Position numbers and translations under genes: made by a program. A stretch of 64,000 nucleotides of DNA, from NCBI GenBank assembly GCA_028685185.1, contig JAQUEK010000002.1, forward strand, positions 220,480 to 284,479, read 5' to 3'. The notes under the pieces are model-generated. The model was not told the DNA's origin and searched no databases. It saw nothing but the letters and a program-made list of their open reading frames with translations. This stretch comes from Candidatus Altimarinota bacterium (GTDB taxonomy: Bacteria > Patescibacteriota > Gracilibacteria > BD1-5 > UBA2023). Positions 44,045-59,945 of the stretch are shown piece by piece. Numbering within the stretch: the first letter of the stretch is position 1; each line of letters starts with the position of its first letter.

Positions 44045-45144
44045 TATTTGTAGAAAAATTTCTTATATATTAATTCCAGAAGGATTCTCCATGCATTGCT
44101 GTTTTTCTGTCAATGAGCCTTCTTTAGGCTATATTCCGTATATTTTATATTCACAGGAATTTCCTTGTATTTCAGATTAAGCCTTTTCACCTCATCAAGA
44201 AGCTCTGATGCATATGTCATTCCATCGGAATCGATCTTTATATTCTTCACAGCATCTATGGAAAGCACCCTATATCAATTATGAGGATCCGTAACCCATA
44301 AGGAATTGAAGAAATATGTGATGACCCTGGATCATGATAAGATGATTTTCCTTGATAAAGGGATATTTGATGCGCTTCATCATAACAGGAACCTTGTTCA
44401 TAGGAAAACATCTGTGCCTGCATTCTTATTTATCTCATATATGAATGTTTTCATGTCATTTATATCCATCTGTCAGTCAGCATCGAAAGTCACCACCCAT
44501 TTTACCTTCAGTGAATCTCAATATCTTCTGAGGAATTCGAATCATGTCTTGTTTGCAGATCATCATCATCTGTTTATAAGGTGAGACAACAATATTATAT
44601 CGCTTCCATCATGCTGCAACTTCTTATCAAGGACGGATCTTACGGTGTTATCCACCGATCAATCGTTCACTATGACTATCTTTGAGAATCAATAATCCAA
44701 TATCTCATCTATAACATCGTTCAGATATTTGCCTTCATTATAGCTTCTAACTAGAAATATGAAATCCGAAAACTCATTATCATTCAGTTTCAAGTTCGTG
44801 ATTTCATTATGTGATAATGCTCGCTGGATAGCTTGTTCCGTAATAAGCCTTGTCGTGAGGAAAGATTGCTTGGTTATCTTATTGAGGATCTCGAAATAGA
44901 AATATGCCAATAATATTATGGATATATATACAAGCAGGTCGGCTCATCTTGCAACTCAGAAAAGGCTTCAGAATTTATTCAGCAATTGGACATCAAGGGA
45001 AAATAGGAGAATGACAGACACTCATCAGAAAAAAACAAGAAAATGAAGCGCATTGAACCTTTTTCTCTGGAATGAATCAATTGCAAAAATGAAGAAAACC
45101 AGCCCTGAAACAACCAGAATAAACTGCAGCGGAGATAATTGCAT
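44044..45144 (-). CDS. DUF2304-GT2 fusion glycosyltransferase
   Basis: A 366-residue fusion. The first about 110 residues are a DUF2304-type membrane module of three helices, ending in the family hallmark FGSLFGVARGADLLVYISIILLAYFYFEIL. The remainder is a GT2 catalytic domain: DFIFLVRSYNEGKYLNDVIDEILDYGFSKIVIVNDGSVDNT, WVVTFDADGQMDINDMK and a Q/RxxRW-type tail GSRVITYFFNSLWVTDPHNGYRVLS. DUF2304 usually stands next to a dolichol-phosphate-mannose-type GT2 as a separate gene; here they are joined. It likely charges a polyprenyl-phosphate sugar at the membrane. Confidence 0.9.
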
Positions 45145-45281
45145 GCCACAAGGATTAAAATATATTAGAGAGAATGATATCTAAAATTTCTGATTTTACA
45201 AATAATTACCTTTTTAATTTTATTTTAACGAATTTTCATGATTATATGAAATTTTCATTCAGATATTTGATCAAAATAAAC

Positions 45282-45308
45282 TTGCTTTTTCTATATTATA
45301 TATATAAT
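45282..45308 (+). promoter_or_regulatory. Probable rpoBC promoter
   Basis: TTGCTT (45282) and TATAAT (45303) are separated by 15 bases in a very A/T-rich region. Spacing is shorter than ideal. No other better candidate lies between the divergent GT gene and rpoB. Confidence 0.45.
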
Positions 45309-45321
45309 ACTCCCGTTTGCA

Positions 45322-45367
45322 CTAACTTAACACTTGTGTTATTGATGAAGTTAGGGCATATTTTTTA
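45322..45367 (+). promoter_or_regulatory. Attenuator-like hairpin in the rpoBC leader
   Basis: CTAACTT pairs with AAGTTAG and an inner AACAC with GTGTT, followed by a run of T ending about 20 bases before the rpoB ATG. The upstream gene is divergent, so a plus-strand terminator here can only act on the rpoBC leader itself. Confidence 0.55.
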
Positions 45368-45386
45368 GTTTTGTAACTACAAAAAA

Positions 45387-48300
45387 ATGCCTAAGAAAAA
45401 GGATAATAACGTAGAACTTTCTATAGAAAGTAGGGCTAATATCTGATCTTTATATGATATAAAGTGAAGACATTATTTTACTGACGACAGATCTATTCTT
45501 GAAATGCCTGAACTTATTGAAGTTCAATTGAACTCATACAAGGATTTTCTAGACAATAGGTTGAATAAAGCTTTTGAAGAAGCTTTCCCTATTTCTGACT
45601 TTTCTTGAGAGAAAATAGATATTTATTACAAGAGCTATTCTTTAGATGAGCCTAAATATAGCGTTACTGATTGTAAAAGGAAAAATTTGAATTATGAAGC
45701 TCCTTTTAAGGTTAGGCTTGAAATGCTTAATAAAGAAACTTGAGAAATTAAGGAACAGGATGTATATATGTGAGGTATTCCTCTTATGACTGAAAAGGGT
45801 ACATTCATAATAAACGGTATCGAGAGAGTAATAGTAAACCAGATCATAAGATCGACTTGAATGTTCTTCACGCCTGATTCTAAGAATCCAGGATCATATG
45901 CCATGAAGGTGATACCGCATAAATGAAGTTGGTTTGAGATCGAACTTGAGAAGAAATGAATCATAAACGTTAAGATAGATAAGAAGAGAAAGATACCTAT
46001 AACAACATTGCTTAGGGTATATTGACTTGAGAACGATTCTGATATCATCGATGCTTTCAAATGAAACAAGGATTTCCTTGCGAAACATATCTGACCAACT
46101 CTTGAAAAAGATAAGACCAAGAATAGGCTTGAAGCATTACATGCCATATATAAATTGCTTAGGCCAGGTGATCTTGGAACAGATGAGAGGGTTAAGGATC
46201 TTTTCCAGAACACTTTCTTCGACATCAAGAAATTCGACCTATGAGAAATAGCTAGAATCAAGACAAACAGAAAACTTTGACTAGATGTTGAATATAAGGA
46301 AGATTGAAGGTTTCTGAGATTAGAGGATCTTGTTAAATGAATCCACTACCTTCTATGACTTATAGAATGACTTGATTGATATGAATGGGATGATATCGAT
46401 CATCTTGCAAACAGACGTGTAAGATCAGTTTGAGAGCTTGTTTATGATAAGCTTAAGATTGGACTTGCAAGAACAGAGAAAATCGCAAAAGATAGAATGA
46501 CTATAATTGATTTGGAAGATGCTACTCCAGGTACTTTCATAAATTCAAGACCTATAACTGCAGTATTGAAGGAATTCTTCGCTTCAAGCCAGCTGTCTCA
46601 ATTCATGGACCAATCAAACCCGATTTCAGAACTTGCACACAAGAGAAGAATCTCTGCTCTATGACCTGGATGATTAACAAGAGAAAGAGCTTCATTCGAA
46701 GTTCGTGATGTCCATCCTACTCAATATTGAAGGATATGTCCGATACATACTCCAGAGGGACCGAATATCTGACTTGTTCTTCACTTGGCTAGTTATGCTA
46801 AGGTAGATAGGTTCTGATTCATCACAACTCCTTTCAGAGAAATCTGACATATGGTTAAGAATGATTGAAAGGAATCTGTGAATAAGATCGCCCTTGAAGA
46901 TATAGTTGATGCTAAATGAAAGGTTATAGTTGCTGAAAAGGAATATATAACTGAAGCTAAGGCTGCTGAAATCAAAGAAAAGGTAAAAGAAAATGAGATC
47001 GAAGTAAGATGATTCCTTACTGATAAATTCGAATATTTCGATTGATATCAGGAAAAGGCTTTGACAATCGCTGAAGCGAACGTTGATGTTGATGAATTCT
47101 GAAACTTTTCAGAAACACGTATCTGAGCTCGTAAGAATTCAGAGCCTACTATAGCATATGTAAGAGAAATCACACATATGGATGTTTCTCCTAAGCAGAT
47201 AATGAGTGAAACCACTTCACTTATACCTTTCCTTGAACATGATGATGCAACAAGGGCTGAAATGGGTACGAACATGATGAGACAGGCTGTTCCTCTAGTA
47301 AGGACAGAATCTCCTGTCGTAGGTACTTGAACTGAAAGGGTTATCTGAGAATGAAGCTGATATGTTGTAAAAGCAGAAGAAGATTGAGAGATTATCTGAG
47401 TTGATGCGAAGCATATCTCAGTGTTATATAAATCTTGAAAGAAAAAACTATACGAGCTGAGAACATTCGAAAAATCAAATAGCGATATGCTTGTTCACCA
47501 AAAACCGCTTATCTCAACTTGAGCAAAAATCAAGGAATGAGATATCCTAGCTGATGGACAATCTATCCAAAATTGAGAATTGGCGTTATGAAAGAATCTT
47601 GTTGTTGCATATATGCCTTGGAATTGATTCAATTATGAGGATGCGATCATCATAAGCTCACGCGTTATGGAAAATGATCTGTATACTTCAATACATATAA
47701 GCGAATATCCGCTTGATGTCCGTGAAACCAAATTATGACCTGAACAGACTACAAACGATATCCCAAATGTTTCAACTGCAAAACTTAAGAATCTTGATGA
47801 AGATTGAATAATCAGAGTTTGAGCATATGTAAAATGATGAGATATCCTTGTCTGAAAAGTCACACCTAAATGAGAAATAGAATTATCTCCAGAAGAAAGG
47901 CTTCTTAGAGCGATTTTCTGAGATAAATCAAAAGATGTTAAGGATTCTTCACTTGTATTACCTGCTGGATCAGGTTGAAAAGTTATCTGAGTTCATATCC
48001 TAAGAAGAGAAAATTGAGACAATCTTCCGACTTGAGTATTTAAGCAAGTTAAGGTTTTCATCGCTGAAACAAGAAAAATCGAAGTTTGAGACAAGATGGC
48101 ATGAAGACACTGAAACAAATGAATCGTTTCAAAGATAGTTCCGGTTGAAGATATGCCTTATATGGCAGATGGAACTCCAGTAGATATAATATTGAATCCG
48201 TTATGAGTTATATCTCGTATGAACATCTGACAGATACTTGAATCCCATCTTTGACTTGCTGCTAAGAACCTATGAATAAAAGTCGCTACTCCTATATTGA

Positions 48301-48923
48301 ACTGACTTACAGTTGAAAATATCTGCGATCTTATGGAAAAAGCTTGAATACCTAGAGATTGAAAAGTCCAGCTATTCAATGGTAAGACATGAGAGCCATT
48401 CAAGGAAAAATCAATGGTATGAGTTAAATATATGCTTAAGCTTCACCATTTGGTTGAAGACAAGATACATGCAAGATCTGTTTGACCATATTCTATGGTA
48501 ACGCAACAGCCTCTTGGATGAAAGGCTCAAAACTGAGGACAGAGATTCTGAGAGATGGAGGTGTGGGCTTTGGAAGGTTACTGAGCTGCAAATATCCTAC
48601 AAGAAATGATAACTATAAAATCTGATGATATAACTTGAAGAACTCAAGCATATGAAGCTATAGTCAAATGAAAGAAAATCAAGAGACCGAATATGCCTGA
48701 ATCATTCAATGTACTTCTTCGTGAGCTTCAAGCTTTGAATCTGAATATTGAGCTTCTCAATAAAGATGAGCTTGACGAACAACAGAACTACATGCTTGAG
48801 AAATATCTAGAGCTAGAAAAATTAGAAGGACAATTTGATGTTGAATTTGATGTTCCATTACCAGAAAACGGTATAAAGCCTGAAATGAATTTTGAAGAAA
48901 GAGAAGAAGAAGTAGAAGGATAA
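45387..48923 (+). CDS. rpoB: RNA polymerase beta subunit
   Basis: A 1178-residue beta subunit. The rifampicin-pocket region reads [64 protein letters not shown]. This is nearly canonical, but QSNP replaces QTNP and PIHTPEG replaces PIETPEG. The C-terminal [38 protein letters not shown] is also typical. It is followed 47 bases later by rpoC. The ribosomal genes rplJ/rplL that usually precede rpoB are absent; a polysaccharide locus lies upstream instead. Many invariant glycines are TGA. Confidence 0.98.
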
Positions 48924-48970
48924 GAAATCAAATTAAACAACAAACCATTTAGTCTATAACCATCATTTCC

Positions 48971-52984
<4,014 letters not shown>

Positions 52985-52986
52985 TC

Positions 52987-53040
52987 AGACAATAAAAAAG
53001 TAGGTATGTGATTAATCGCGTACCTACTTTTTTATTGTCT
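52987..53040 (+). terminator. rpoBC terminator with a 20-bp perfect stem
   Basis: Arms 52987-53006 and 53021-53040 are exact reverse complements (AGACAATAAAAAAGTAGGTA and its complement), with a 14-base loop. The T run is inside the right arm. The A run in the left arm could also serve the converging gene. Confidence 0.9.
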
Positions 53041-53080
53041 TGAAATTAATATATCTGTATAATGGATATCGAACAATTCC

Positions 53081-55798
53081 CTATTTAACCTGATATATTG
53101 CTCATCTTGAATATATATCCTTTTTATCCAGTGAAACTATCGCAGGAAATATTATATCACAGGATCTCACAGAACTAAGGAAATCAATGCTTTGATTACA
53201 GGGACACTGCACACATTGGAGCAATCAATTTATGAATCAGTTCTTCAGTGCCTTATCTAGCACACATTTATTCGTGATTCAGAAATTGGTATTATTTGCA
53301 GGACATCAGTTATTGCTTGCATCTCAAGGAACACTAGGACAATAGTCATCTGGTGTTGGTGTTCAGTCCTTATCAGAATCCGTATTATCAGGTCAAACAG
53401 CATTTATCTTAAGCTGGGCCATAGAGATGTTTCAGCTGTTATCGGTTATCTTCAATGTAACATTATAGACTCAAGGGTTTGTATATGTATGGCTAGGGTT
53501 CGGTTCATTGGATCAAGATCAATCTCAGAAATCCCAGCTGTACTTATAATTTGAATCTCATCAGTTCACTATTGAAGTGAAGTTAGATTTCAAAGGTAAT
53601 GGTCATAATATAGGATCAGCGTTTATCGTCAACGATATTCAGCTTACACTTGGAATCATATCTGTCTTGGAATCATTATCAAGCTCATCAACTATAGAAT
53701 CTCAATCCGTATCGATTATGAATGATTCAAATTTATCCAATATTCAATCCTTATCTGTGTCCTTCATTCATTCCTGCTCATCTGTTTTTCAATCCTTATC
53801 GGTATCAAGATTTTTATTTGCAATGAATACCTGTGATGATGAAGTTGAACTTTTTCATGTATCCTTATCTAATATAGTCAACTTCAAAGACCATGTTCAT
53901 GATTTCTTCAAATCAAAATTATTAAGACAGCTTCAATTTGCAAATACCTTATCAAGAGTGGTATTGTTTGTGAATTCCCAATCATATGAAAAATTTCATT
54001 TATCGAGCGAATATCAGTAAAAATCATACACTGTATCAGAACTATCAGAAAAATCAGCCTCAGTTCATTTTCAGGAACAAGAAGAAGGATTATTCATATC
54101 ATATATGTTTATATCGGAAGAGATAGTATTAGGATAAATATTATCAGGTTTAAACTCTTTTATTTCAGGACATCACTTATTCAAAGATGAACCTACCACA
54201 TCAGGACACAGATCAACCTTATCTAGAATTCAATCGCTATCCTTATCGGAATTCTTAAGTATCTCTATTACAATCTGTGAAACTCATGAGTTTCAATCAT
54301 TATCGGTCACTTTCAATACTACAGTATAGAATCATGGATCTTTAAAGACAGTGCTTGGATTCTTCAGATCGGAAGATGTACCATTTCAGAAATCCCAGCT
54401 ATATCTGAAATCTCATGCCTTATTTGTTATAGCCTGGAAATCTGTCTTCAGCGGTGCTTCTCCGGAAATCGGATTCGCAAGAATATTTACAGAAATAGCA
54501 GAAGAATTCCTGCTTTCAGATATTCAATTTCAGAATACAGAAATCGTCTCTTTGGTTTGTTTAGTTTTTCATTCTGAATCTATCGTAGTCAATGTCACTG
54601 TATATTCTCAATCTTTCTTGTAGGTATGTGTTGGTGACTTTTCAGTTGAAGTGTTGGAATCTCCGAAATCCCATTTATATGAGGCTATATTGAAATTATT
54701 CACGATAGGTGTGAAATCATATTTCTTATAGTCATCTTTTGATTTGTTTGAACTGATAGATATATTTCAATCAGAGGCCGAAACGGATCAGATATTCACC
54801 TGTGAATATGATTGGGATTCTTCCAATGTTTTCTTATCTTTTATTATCAATTTCACAATCCAATTTCATTTGCTCTTGAAATCAAAATCATCAATACATT
54901 TTCAATTGAAAGTTGTCTTTTCTCAATTGCTTGAATTATAGAATTCCCATTCGTAAGTGAAATCTCATTTGGTTTCAGTAAATCAATAAAAATCATATTT
55001 ATTTGCCGTCTTGCTGCTCAGATTCGATACCTTTCATTCTCATATACATGAATTTACATTATTCGAATCAAATATCTTGATTCAAGATGATAGCAGATTT
55101 TTTTTGGGGTTTTTAAGTTCGCATGAATTCACTCAGAATATCTTTACAGCCATCCTGATGAATTCTTTCCTATTGATATACTCGTTAGGATAAACCTTAT
55201 TCTGATTATCTATATTCAAAAGTCAGACTTCTATTCATTTTCTAGCAATAGGATACCATCTATCATCTACATCTTCTATCTTTATCGTCTTAACAAGACT
55301 TGTGTTTGAATTATCACCAAGAATCTTAGCTGATCTTAGAAGTATTGTTATAGCCTCTATTCTAGTAATATTGTTTTCAGGACAGAATGGGCTTGTAGAG
55401 GTTGTTATATTATTTTGGCAAGTGTATTTTCCGCTCGCATCCAAAATATATCATTGTATAAGTCAATCGTTTTTTCATATGGATATGCAATAGAAATATG
55501 GATTATCGGATCATAGGTCAGCGAAAGGGTTTATCTTATATTTCATGAAATCCTCCAAACTGGGCTTAAGACATTCCTTACATCCTACTCAAACCACGAT
55601 TCAAAGAAATTCATCCCTCTTTATCAATGAATCAGGATAGAACTTATGTTCTGAATTATCCTTTATGATCCCCTCTCAATAAAGGAAATCAAGATCATTA
55701 TAAAAATAATCCGTGCTTTTGACATCGACAAATGGGACTTCAGCATATGCTGATGCCGTGAAAAACATGATCGATATTAAGAATAAGGCTTTTTTCAT
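53081..55798 (-). CDS. Surface protein with SLH-like modules, PKD domains and Ca-binding Asp repeats
   Basis: A 905-residue secreted protein. A signal peptide (KKALFLISIMFFTASAYA) is followed by three S-layer-homology-like modules: VPFVDVKSTDYFYNDLDFLYGEGII..FYPDS, NPFADLGSDNPYFYCI, and VDDRWYPIARKGIEVGLLNIDNQNKVYPNEYINRKEF. Several PKD-type beta domains follow, each with the YxWDFGD hallmark (YKWDFGDSNTS, YSWDFGNGTSS, YSWDFGDGSGS). Between them are thrombospondin-type-3-like calcium repeats (NSDKDSDGILDKVDLCPD, DTDKDGKTDEQEG). The C-terminus is Cys-rich. It probably attaches to the cell wall or S-layer polymer and projects outward. It lies beside pilin-like genes. Confidence 0.88.
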
Positions 55799-55803
55799 CA
55801 TAA

Positions 55804-56235
55804 TTATTTCTTTATTAATTCTTTAATTCAGACCTTCAATACCTGATTCTTTCAGGTTAATCAGAAAGGTTCCTGCTTATCTACATATAATATCCTTGTA
55901 TATATTGAAGCGTGATATGTTCATGTATTGAATATGTTATTTCAATATTCATCGACATATTTATATTTATCCATCGTCACTCATGTGAACATCTGAAATT
56001 CGCTTCATGTCTTATATAGGTAAAATATATCTCATTCCTTCAATGTTGAAGTTTCGATTCATTTTATTATATTCGTTGTATTATTCTTCAGAAAGAAGAT
56101 CTTATTATTCCTCACGAAGTCATCTTCAAGCGAAAAATTCTGAGTTAATGCGCTTATAATACCGAAAATAATGATAGTGACTATAAATAATCCTATCAGA
56201 ACTGAAATAAGCGTCTCTCATTTATTATTTTTCAT
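55804..56235 (-). CDS. Pilin-like protein with prepilin N-terminus
   Basis: A 143-residue protein starting MKNNKGETLISVLIGLFIVTIIIFGIISAL. This is a prepilin-type leader with Gly before the hydrophobic helix, the second residue of the mature form being Glu rather than the usual fifth. The rest has a globular domain (FYLYKTGSEFQMFTGVTMDKYKY) without Cys. It is 5 bases upstream of the SLH/PKD gene on the same strand, so they are probably co-transcribed. Minor pilin or pseudopilin is the likely role; the shifted Glu makes classical processing uncertain. Confidence 0.72.
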
Positions 56236-56300
56236 TTTTAAATAAAAAATTTTGTAATATAATAATTATATATCATTTTTATAAAATAAGAAAATAAAAA

Positions 56301-56912
56301 ATGCTTATAAGTAAAAATAAGTGATTTACCATAATCGAAATAGTCATAGCGATTACGATTTCCTTATTTGTCATGGTCATTATAGCATATTTCATATCAG
56401 AAATAAACAATAAGATATGAAGTTCACAAAATAAGAGCAAGATATATATCTGAATCAATGATCTTATAAATAAGATAAATTCCAAAAAGAACCTATATTC
56501 AAGTTCTGCGATACTCGTAAGCCAAAGCTGAAGCTATAATGTGCTCCTTATGACCAATAACATAAAATCGAAATGACTGCTCATATGAGTCGTGGATGTT
56601 GAAACCATGAAACTTGATCCTATTTCGAATTATAGCAAATATGGAAATAAGATACTTGCTTTGAAAGATATAAACAAGGCTCAGCTTGATCTTATAGAAA
56701 CAAGCTCATGAAATGCATATAATGTGGAATTTTATGAAGATAATGTTTTTCCTGATCTCAATATGAGTTCATTCAGCCTTGCTCCATTCAATTCATGAGC
56801 GATCATCGAAGCAAATCTATCATTTTTTGAAAGCTATCTGCCTTCATATAAATGAACTGATGTCAACAGATTGCCGAAAAATCAAATTTACGATTTAACA
56901 CTAGACTTTTAA
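56301..56912 (+). CDS. Prepilin-type N-terminal cleavage/methylation protein
   Basis: A 203-residue protein starting MLISKNKGFTIIEIVIAITISLFVMVIIAYFIS, a standard prepilin motif with Gly before Phe and Glu at mature position 5. A soluble domain of about 160 residues follows (NSKKNLYSSSAILVSQSGSYNVLLM). It is divergent from the pilin-like gene at 55804 and coupled to the next gene by a TAATG overlap. It is probably a minor pilin of a type IV pilus system whose motor and secretin-equivalent genes are not in the window. Confidence 0.85.
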
Positions 56913-58102
56913 TGAGAATATCTTCAACCAGGTGAAACACAATAATATATGCCATAATACTCGCAAATATTGCATTGTTCGTATTGTACATGGTAATGTC
57001 GAAAACCGATACATACATATCAACGATAGATTATCAGAATTACAGCTCAAAACTGAATCGTAATATACAGGAAAAATCGAATTATGCTATAAAGGATGAT
57101 CTGGAGAATAATCTGGACTGAACCGGTTTTATAGATACCATAAAATGCCCCTCGAACATAACATTGAGCTGAACTACGGCATCTGGGCAGATAATGATAT
57201 TAACCTGAACAGAACCATATTATAACATAAACTCTCAGACTCTTTATTGTTCATGAACCACAGCGTCCTGAAATCTTCTTCTGACATATAATACGACTTT
57301 CACGTGATTCACACAAGCTGAATATATGAACTGAACATGAAATCTGAACTTTGATTGAACCAATTATTCCGTACTATTGAACGACGTGTATCTCACCAAT
57401 GTTTCATTTATAGGGACAACGGAATTTTCTTCAATCGACAGTAATTTCAATTCTGATGATTATACTATCAAATCATACTCATGAGTGTATTACCCTAATA
57501 ATTACATAGATAATGATAATATAGCAAGAAAAAGGATAACCTGATATATAAAGAAGAGATCATGATTCTTCAATATCTTCTGGAATAATTATAAGACAAA
57601 TGAATATATAAGCGAAAATACGAACAATCTTGATAACAGGAATGTTCAGATTTGAGAAACATCGACATGAAAGCTGTATATTGATGTGGATAATTCCTTC
57701 AACCTGAAGGTCATCGAATTCAATTCCTGATCGTATAGAAAAACAAAGGAGCTTGTAAAGATAAATGAATGGAACTGATATATGTCTTATGGATGACAGT
57801 GATATATAAGCTTAAGCTGAACTTGAATATTTCTTACATGAGCGACATCTCCGAATGTATTGAAGTTCGATTTCAAGAATAAGAACTATTGAATCTTTCT
57901 AGAGTTTTCCTGATCCATAAACACTTCTGCCACTATCCTTAATTATGTGCTGAAATGAGAGAATGAGTATTCCTCATGAATCTATCTGAATCCCATAAAT
58001 GATAGCTATCCTGATTATATATGATATCTCTGAAGTGATATCATATTAAACAAGACAAAATTCTTGAGTAATATCCAAGAGGTAAATAAGGCAAAACAAT
58101 AA
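56912..58102 (+). CDS. Pilus-associated membrane-anchored protein (PilX-like, uncertain)
   Basis: A 396-residue protein coupled to the preceding prepilin gene. One N-terminal membrane helix (NTIIYAIILANIALFVLYMVMS) lacks the prepilin Gly. A long beta-rich extracellular region follows, with many Asn/Thr/Ser and two CPSNIT/YCSGTT Cys. The position and layout resemble PilX- or PulK-type partners of minor pilins, but no family signature is visible, so the assignment rests on context. Confidence 0.7.
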
Positions 58103-58143
58103 AAAAAATATAGAGACGTAGTACTACGTCTCTATATTTTTTT
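58102..58143. terminator. Loop-less perfect-palindrome terminator
   Basis: A perfect palindrome of about 42 bases centred on GTAGTACTAC, with A and T runs at its ends, lying between converging genes. It can serve both strands. The centre must melt to form a loop. Confidence 0.88.
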
Positions 58144-58154
58144 ATTTGAATCTA

Positions 58155-58448
58155 TTATTTCTTTGGTGTAGCTTGTTCAGTACCATTTGCTTGAGGAGCT
58201 TTCTGAAGACAAGCAACATTTATAAGATCGACTTTTCCAGCTTGATTATAGATATTGAAAGGCTGACATGCTTTATCACTAGCCTTAGTGATGATTTGTC
58301 CGATTGTATCATTCTGTCATGCTACGTAAGAATTCTGCATAACATTAACCTGAAAATTATTCCACATGCTGTTAGCTATATATAAAGCAGAAAAAACAAT
58401 CCATAAACCAACAACAATTGTCTTCCAATTTTTTTGAAAAAAGTTCAT
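58155..58448 (-). CDS. Small membrane-anchored protein (97 aa)
   Basis: A 97-residue protein with one N-terminal helix (WKTIVVGLWIVFSALYIANSMW) and an external domain containing two Cys (KACQPFN, VACLQKAPQ) that could form a disulfide. The tail is Gln/Ala/Thr/Pro-rich. It uses few TGA codons compared with its neighbours (one Gly by TGA; GGA and GGT otherwise). No family is recognised. Confidence 0.75.
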
Positions 58449-58498
58449 AAACCTAATTAATTAATAATAAATTACGTTTTTTATGATATCTATTAATT

Positions 58499-58534
58499 TA
58501 AAAAATCAAGATATTTTATGTGTACATCTTGATT
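58499..58534 (-). terminator. Minus-strand terminator with no large gene upstream
   Basis: AATCAAGAT and ATCTTGATT form a 9-bp stem. Read on the minus strand it is followed by six T. The only minus-strand transcription unit that could end here must start between 58535 and about 58850. Confidence 0.65.
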
Positions 58535-58610
58535 AATGCTTGTATAATACAATATAATCAATGCCTTGAGAAAATATTTCAGATTATTTTATAATTATTT
58601 GTTTTTTTGC

Positions 58611-58727
58611 TTATATTTTTTCTAAACTCTTTGAAGTATCATGTGAGAGATTGTAAATTATTCATCCTTTGAAAATTCATCTGAAAGTCTTTCCTCTTAA
58701 AATATTGAAAATATAATCATCTCTCAT
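58611..58727 (-). CDS. Possible small basic peptide (38 aa) or small RNA
   Basis: ATG to TAA, translated MRDDYIFNILRGKTFRGIFKGGIIYNLSHDTSKSLEKI with three TGA codons as Gly. It is basic with a mildly hydrophobic centre. A dedicated terminator lies 77 bases downstream. No known family; a non-coding transcript is an equal possibility. Confidence 0.35.
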
Positions 58728-58853
58728 TCTGATTGCGTTTTTTCTTTATTTTAAGCTATTTTAAAAAAACATCAAAAAATAGTGTTTTCAAAAAAGCTTT
58801 GATTTTTATAAAAAGAATGATAGAATCTCACATATTATTTTTAAATAAACTTC

Positions 58854-59897
58854 ATGAGAAAATTCTGGTTTATTATAAATATTTCGCTTTCAATTTCACT
58901 ACTTGCTTTTGTGGTCGCTTTTGCAGCCTCTGGTTGTAGCGGTAATATCTGTAGGGTGGATAATTGAACAAACTTGAGTATTACATGACCTTGAGCGAAT
59001 TGATGTAAGATAGTCACAAATTGAACATCATCTCCGATTATGGTACCGATAAGTATATCCTGAGAATGGGATGCATTTTTAACACATCTCCCTTCAAATG
59101 TTACTGCAAACAGTTGTTCTGTTGTTGGATGGGTTGTAAGTGCATGTAATGCTACTTGTCCAACCTTATGAGTAAGATCTGTTAGATGTATGAATGGCTC
59201 AACCGTATTGCCAGATACCTCATGTACTTGACCTAAACAATCAACTAATTGTTATGCACCAAATTGCAGTTTCAGTATCTCTGGTGATTGTAGTACAATT
59301 GCATCTGATATAACTGTTACTTCAATGGACGCAACTTCTAGAACTTGTAATTGAATTTATAGCTGCGGATGATGATCAAGCTGTACTACAGCCTGATGAA
59401 CTAATCTTGCAAGTGTTCCAACCTGTACATATATATATGATGGATACTGGAATGATGGCTGCGGATGAACTGGATGTGATGCACCTAGTACACAAACCTG
59501 TTATGCAAATACAACTTATCATTGTCTGTCAGCAAATACAGGTACCTCTTGTGTTCTTCCTTGGTGATGATCAATAAGCAGTTGACAATCTGTAACTGCA
59601 TATTGAGCAACGACATCATCAAACTGTGCAGCTATTGCTCAAACTAGGACATGTACCAATTGAGTTTTAAGTTGAAATTATTTTGATTCTTCTTGTACTA
59701 ATATTATTACATGCAGTTGCAACTTTGAAAATAATTATGGTGATGGATGGTGTGAAGATTTCTATGATGTAGTATCTTCAACAGATATTTCAACTTGTCA
59801 GTTTGCCAGATCAATTAATGGATATTCTTGTGATTATTGGGGTTCGGGTTATTTTGAGGAGATATACAATTATTCGGATAATTGATATTGCGGATAG
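58854..59897 (+). CDS. Secreted Cys-rich surface protein (29 Cys in 347 aa)
   Basis: A 347-residue protein with a signal peptide (FWFIINISLSISLLAFVVAFAASG). The mature part has 29 Cys by my count, about one in eleven residues. It contains blocks of the form C-x-LPWGGSISSGQSVTAYGA, then C-x-QTRTCTNGVLSG-x-C. I recall this block from many CPR and proteobacterial surface proteins. Extensive disulfide bonding outside the cell is implied. It starts a run of exported proteins (two lipoproteins follow). Confidence 0.82.
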
Positions 59898-59945
59898 TTT
59901 TTAATTATATCATAGTCTCTATATATAAATGTTAATTAATTTTAT

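Larger units (their letters stand above)
58449..58853. other. 405-base A/T-rich gap with a minus-strand terminator and one small frame
   Basis: No long gene. It holds a minus-strand terminator (58499-58534), a 38-codon minus-strand frame (58611-58727) and very A/T-rich flanks that probably contain promoters for the genes at 58448 and 58854. The two structured items are listed separately. Confidence 0.5.

Noticed and set aside
45692..46261. A 189-codon minus-strand open frame.
   Set aside because: It lies wholly inside rpoB and has the Ser-rich composition of an antisense shadow.
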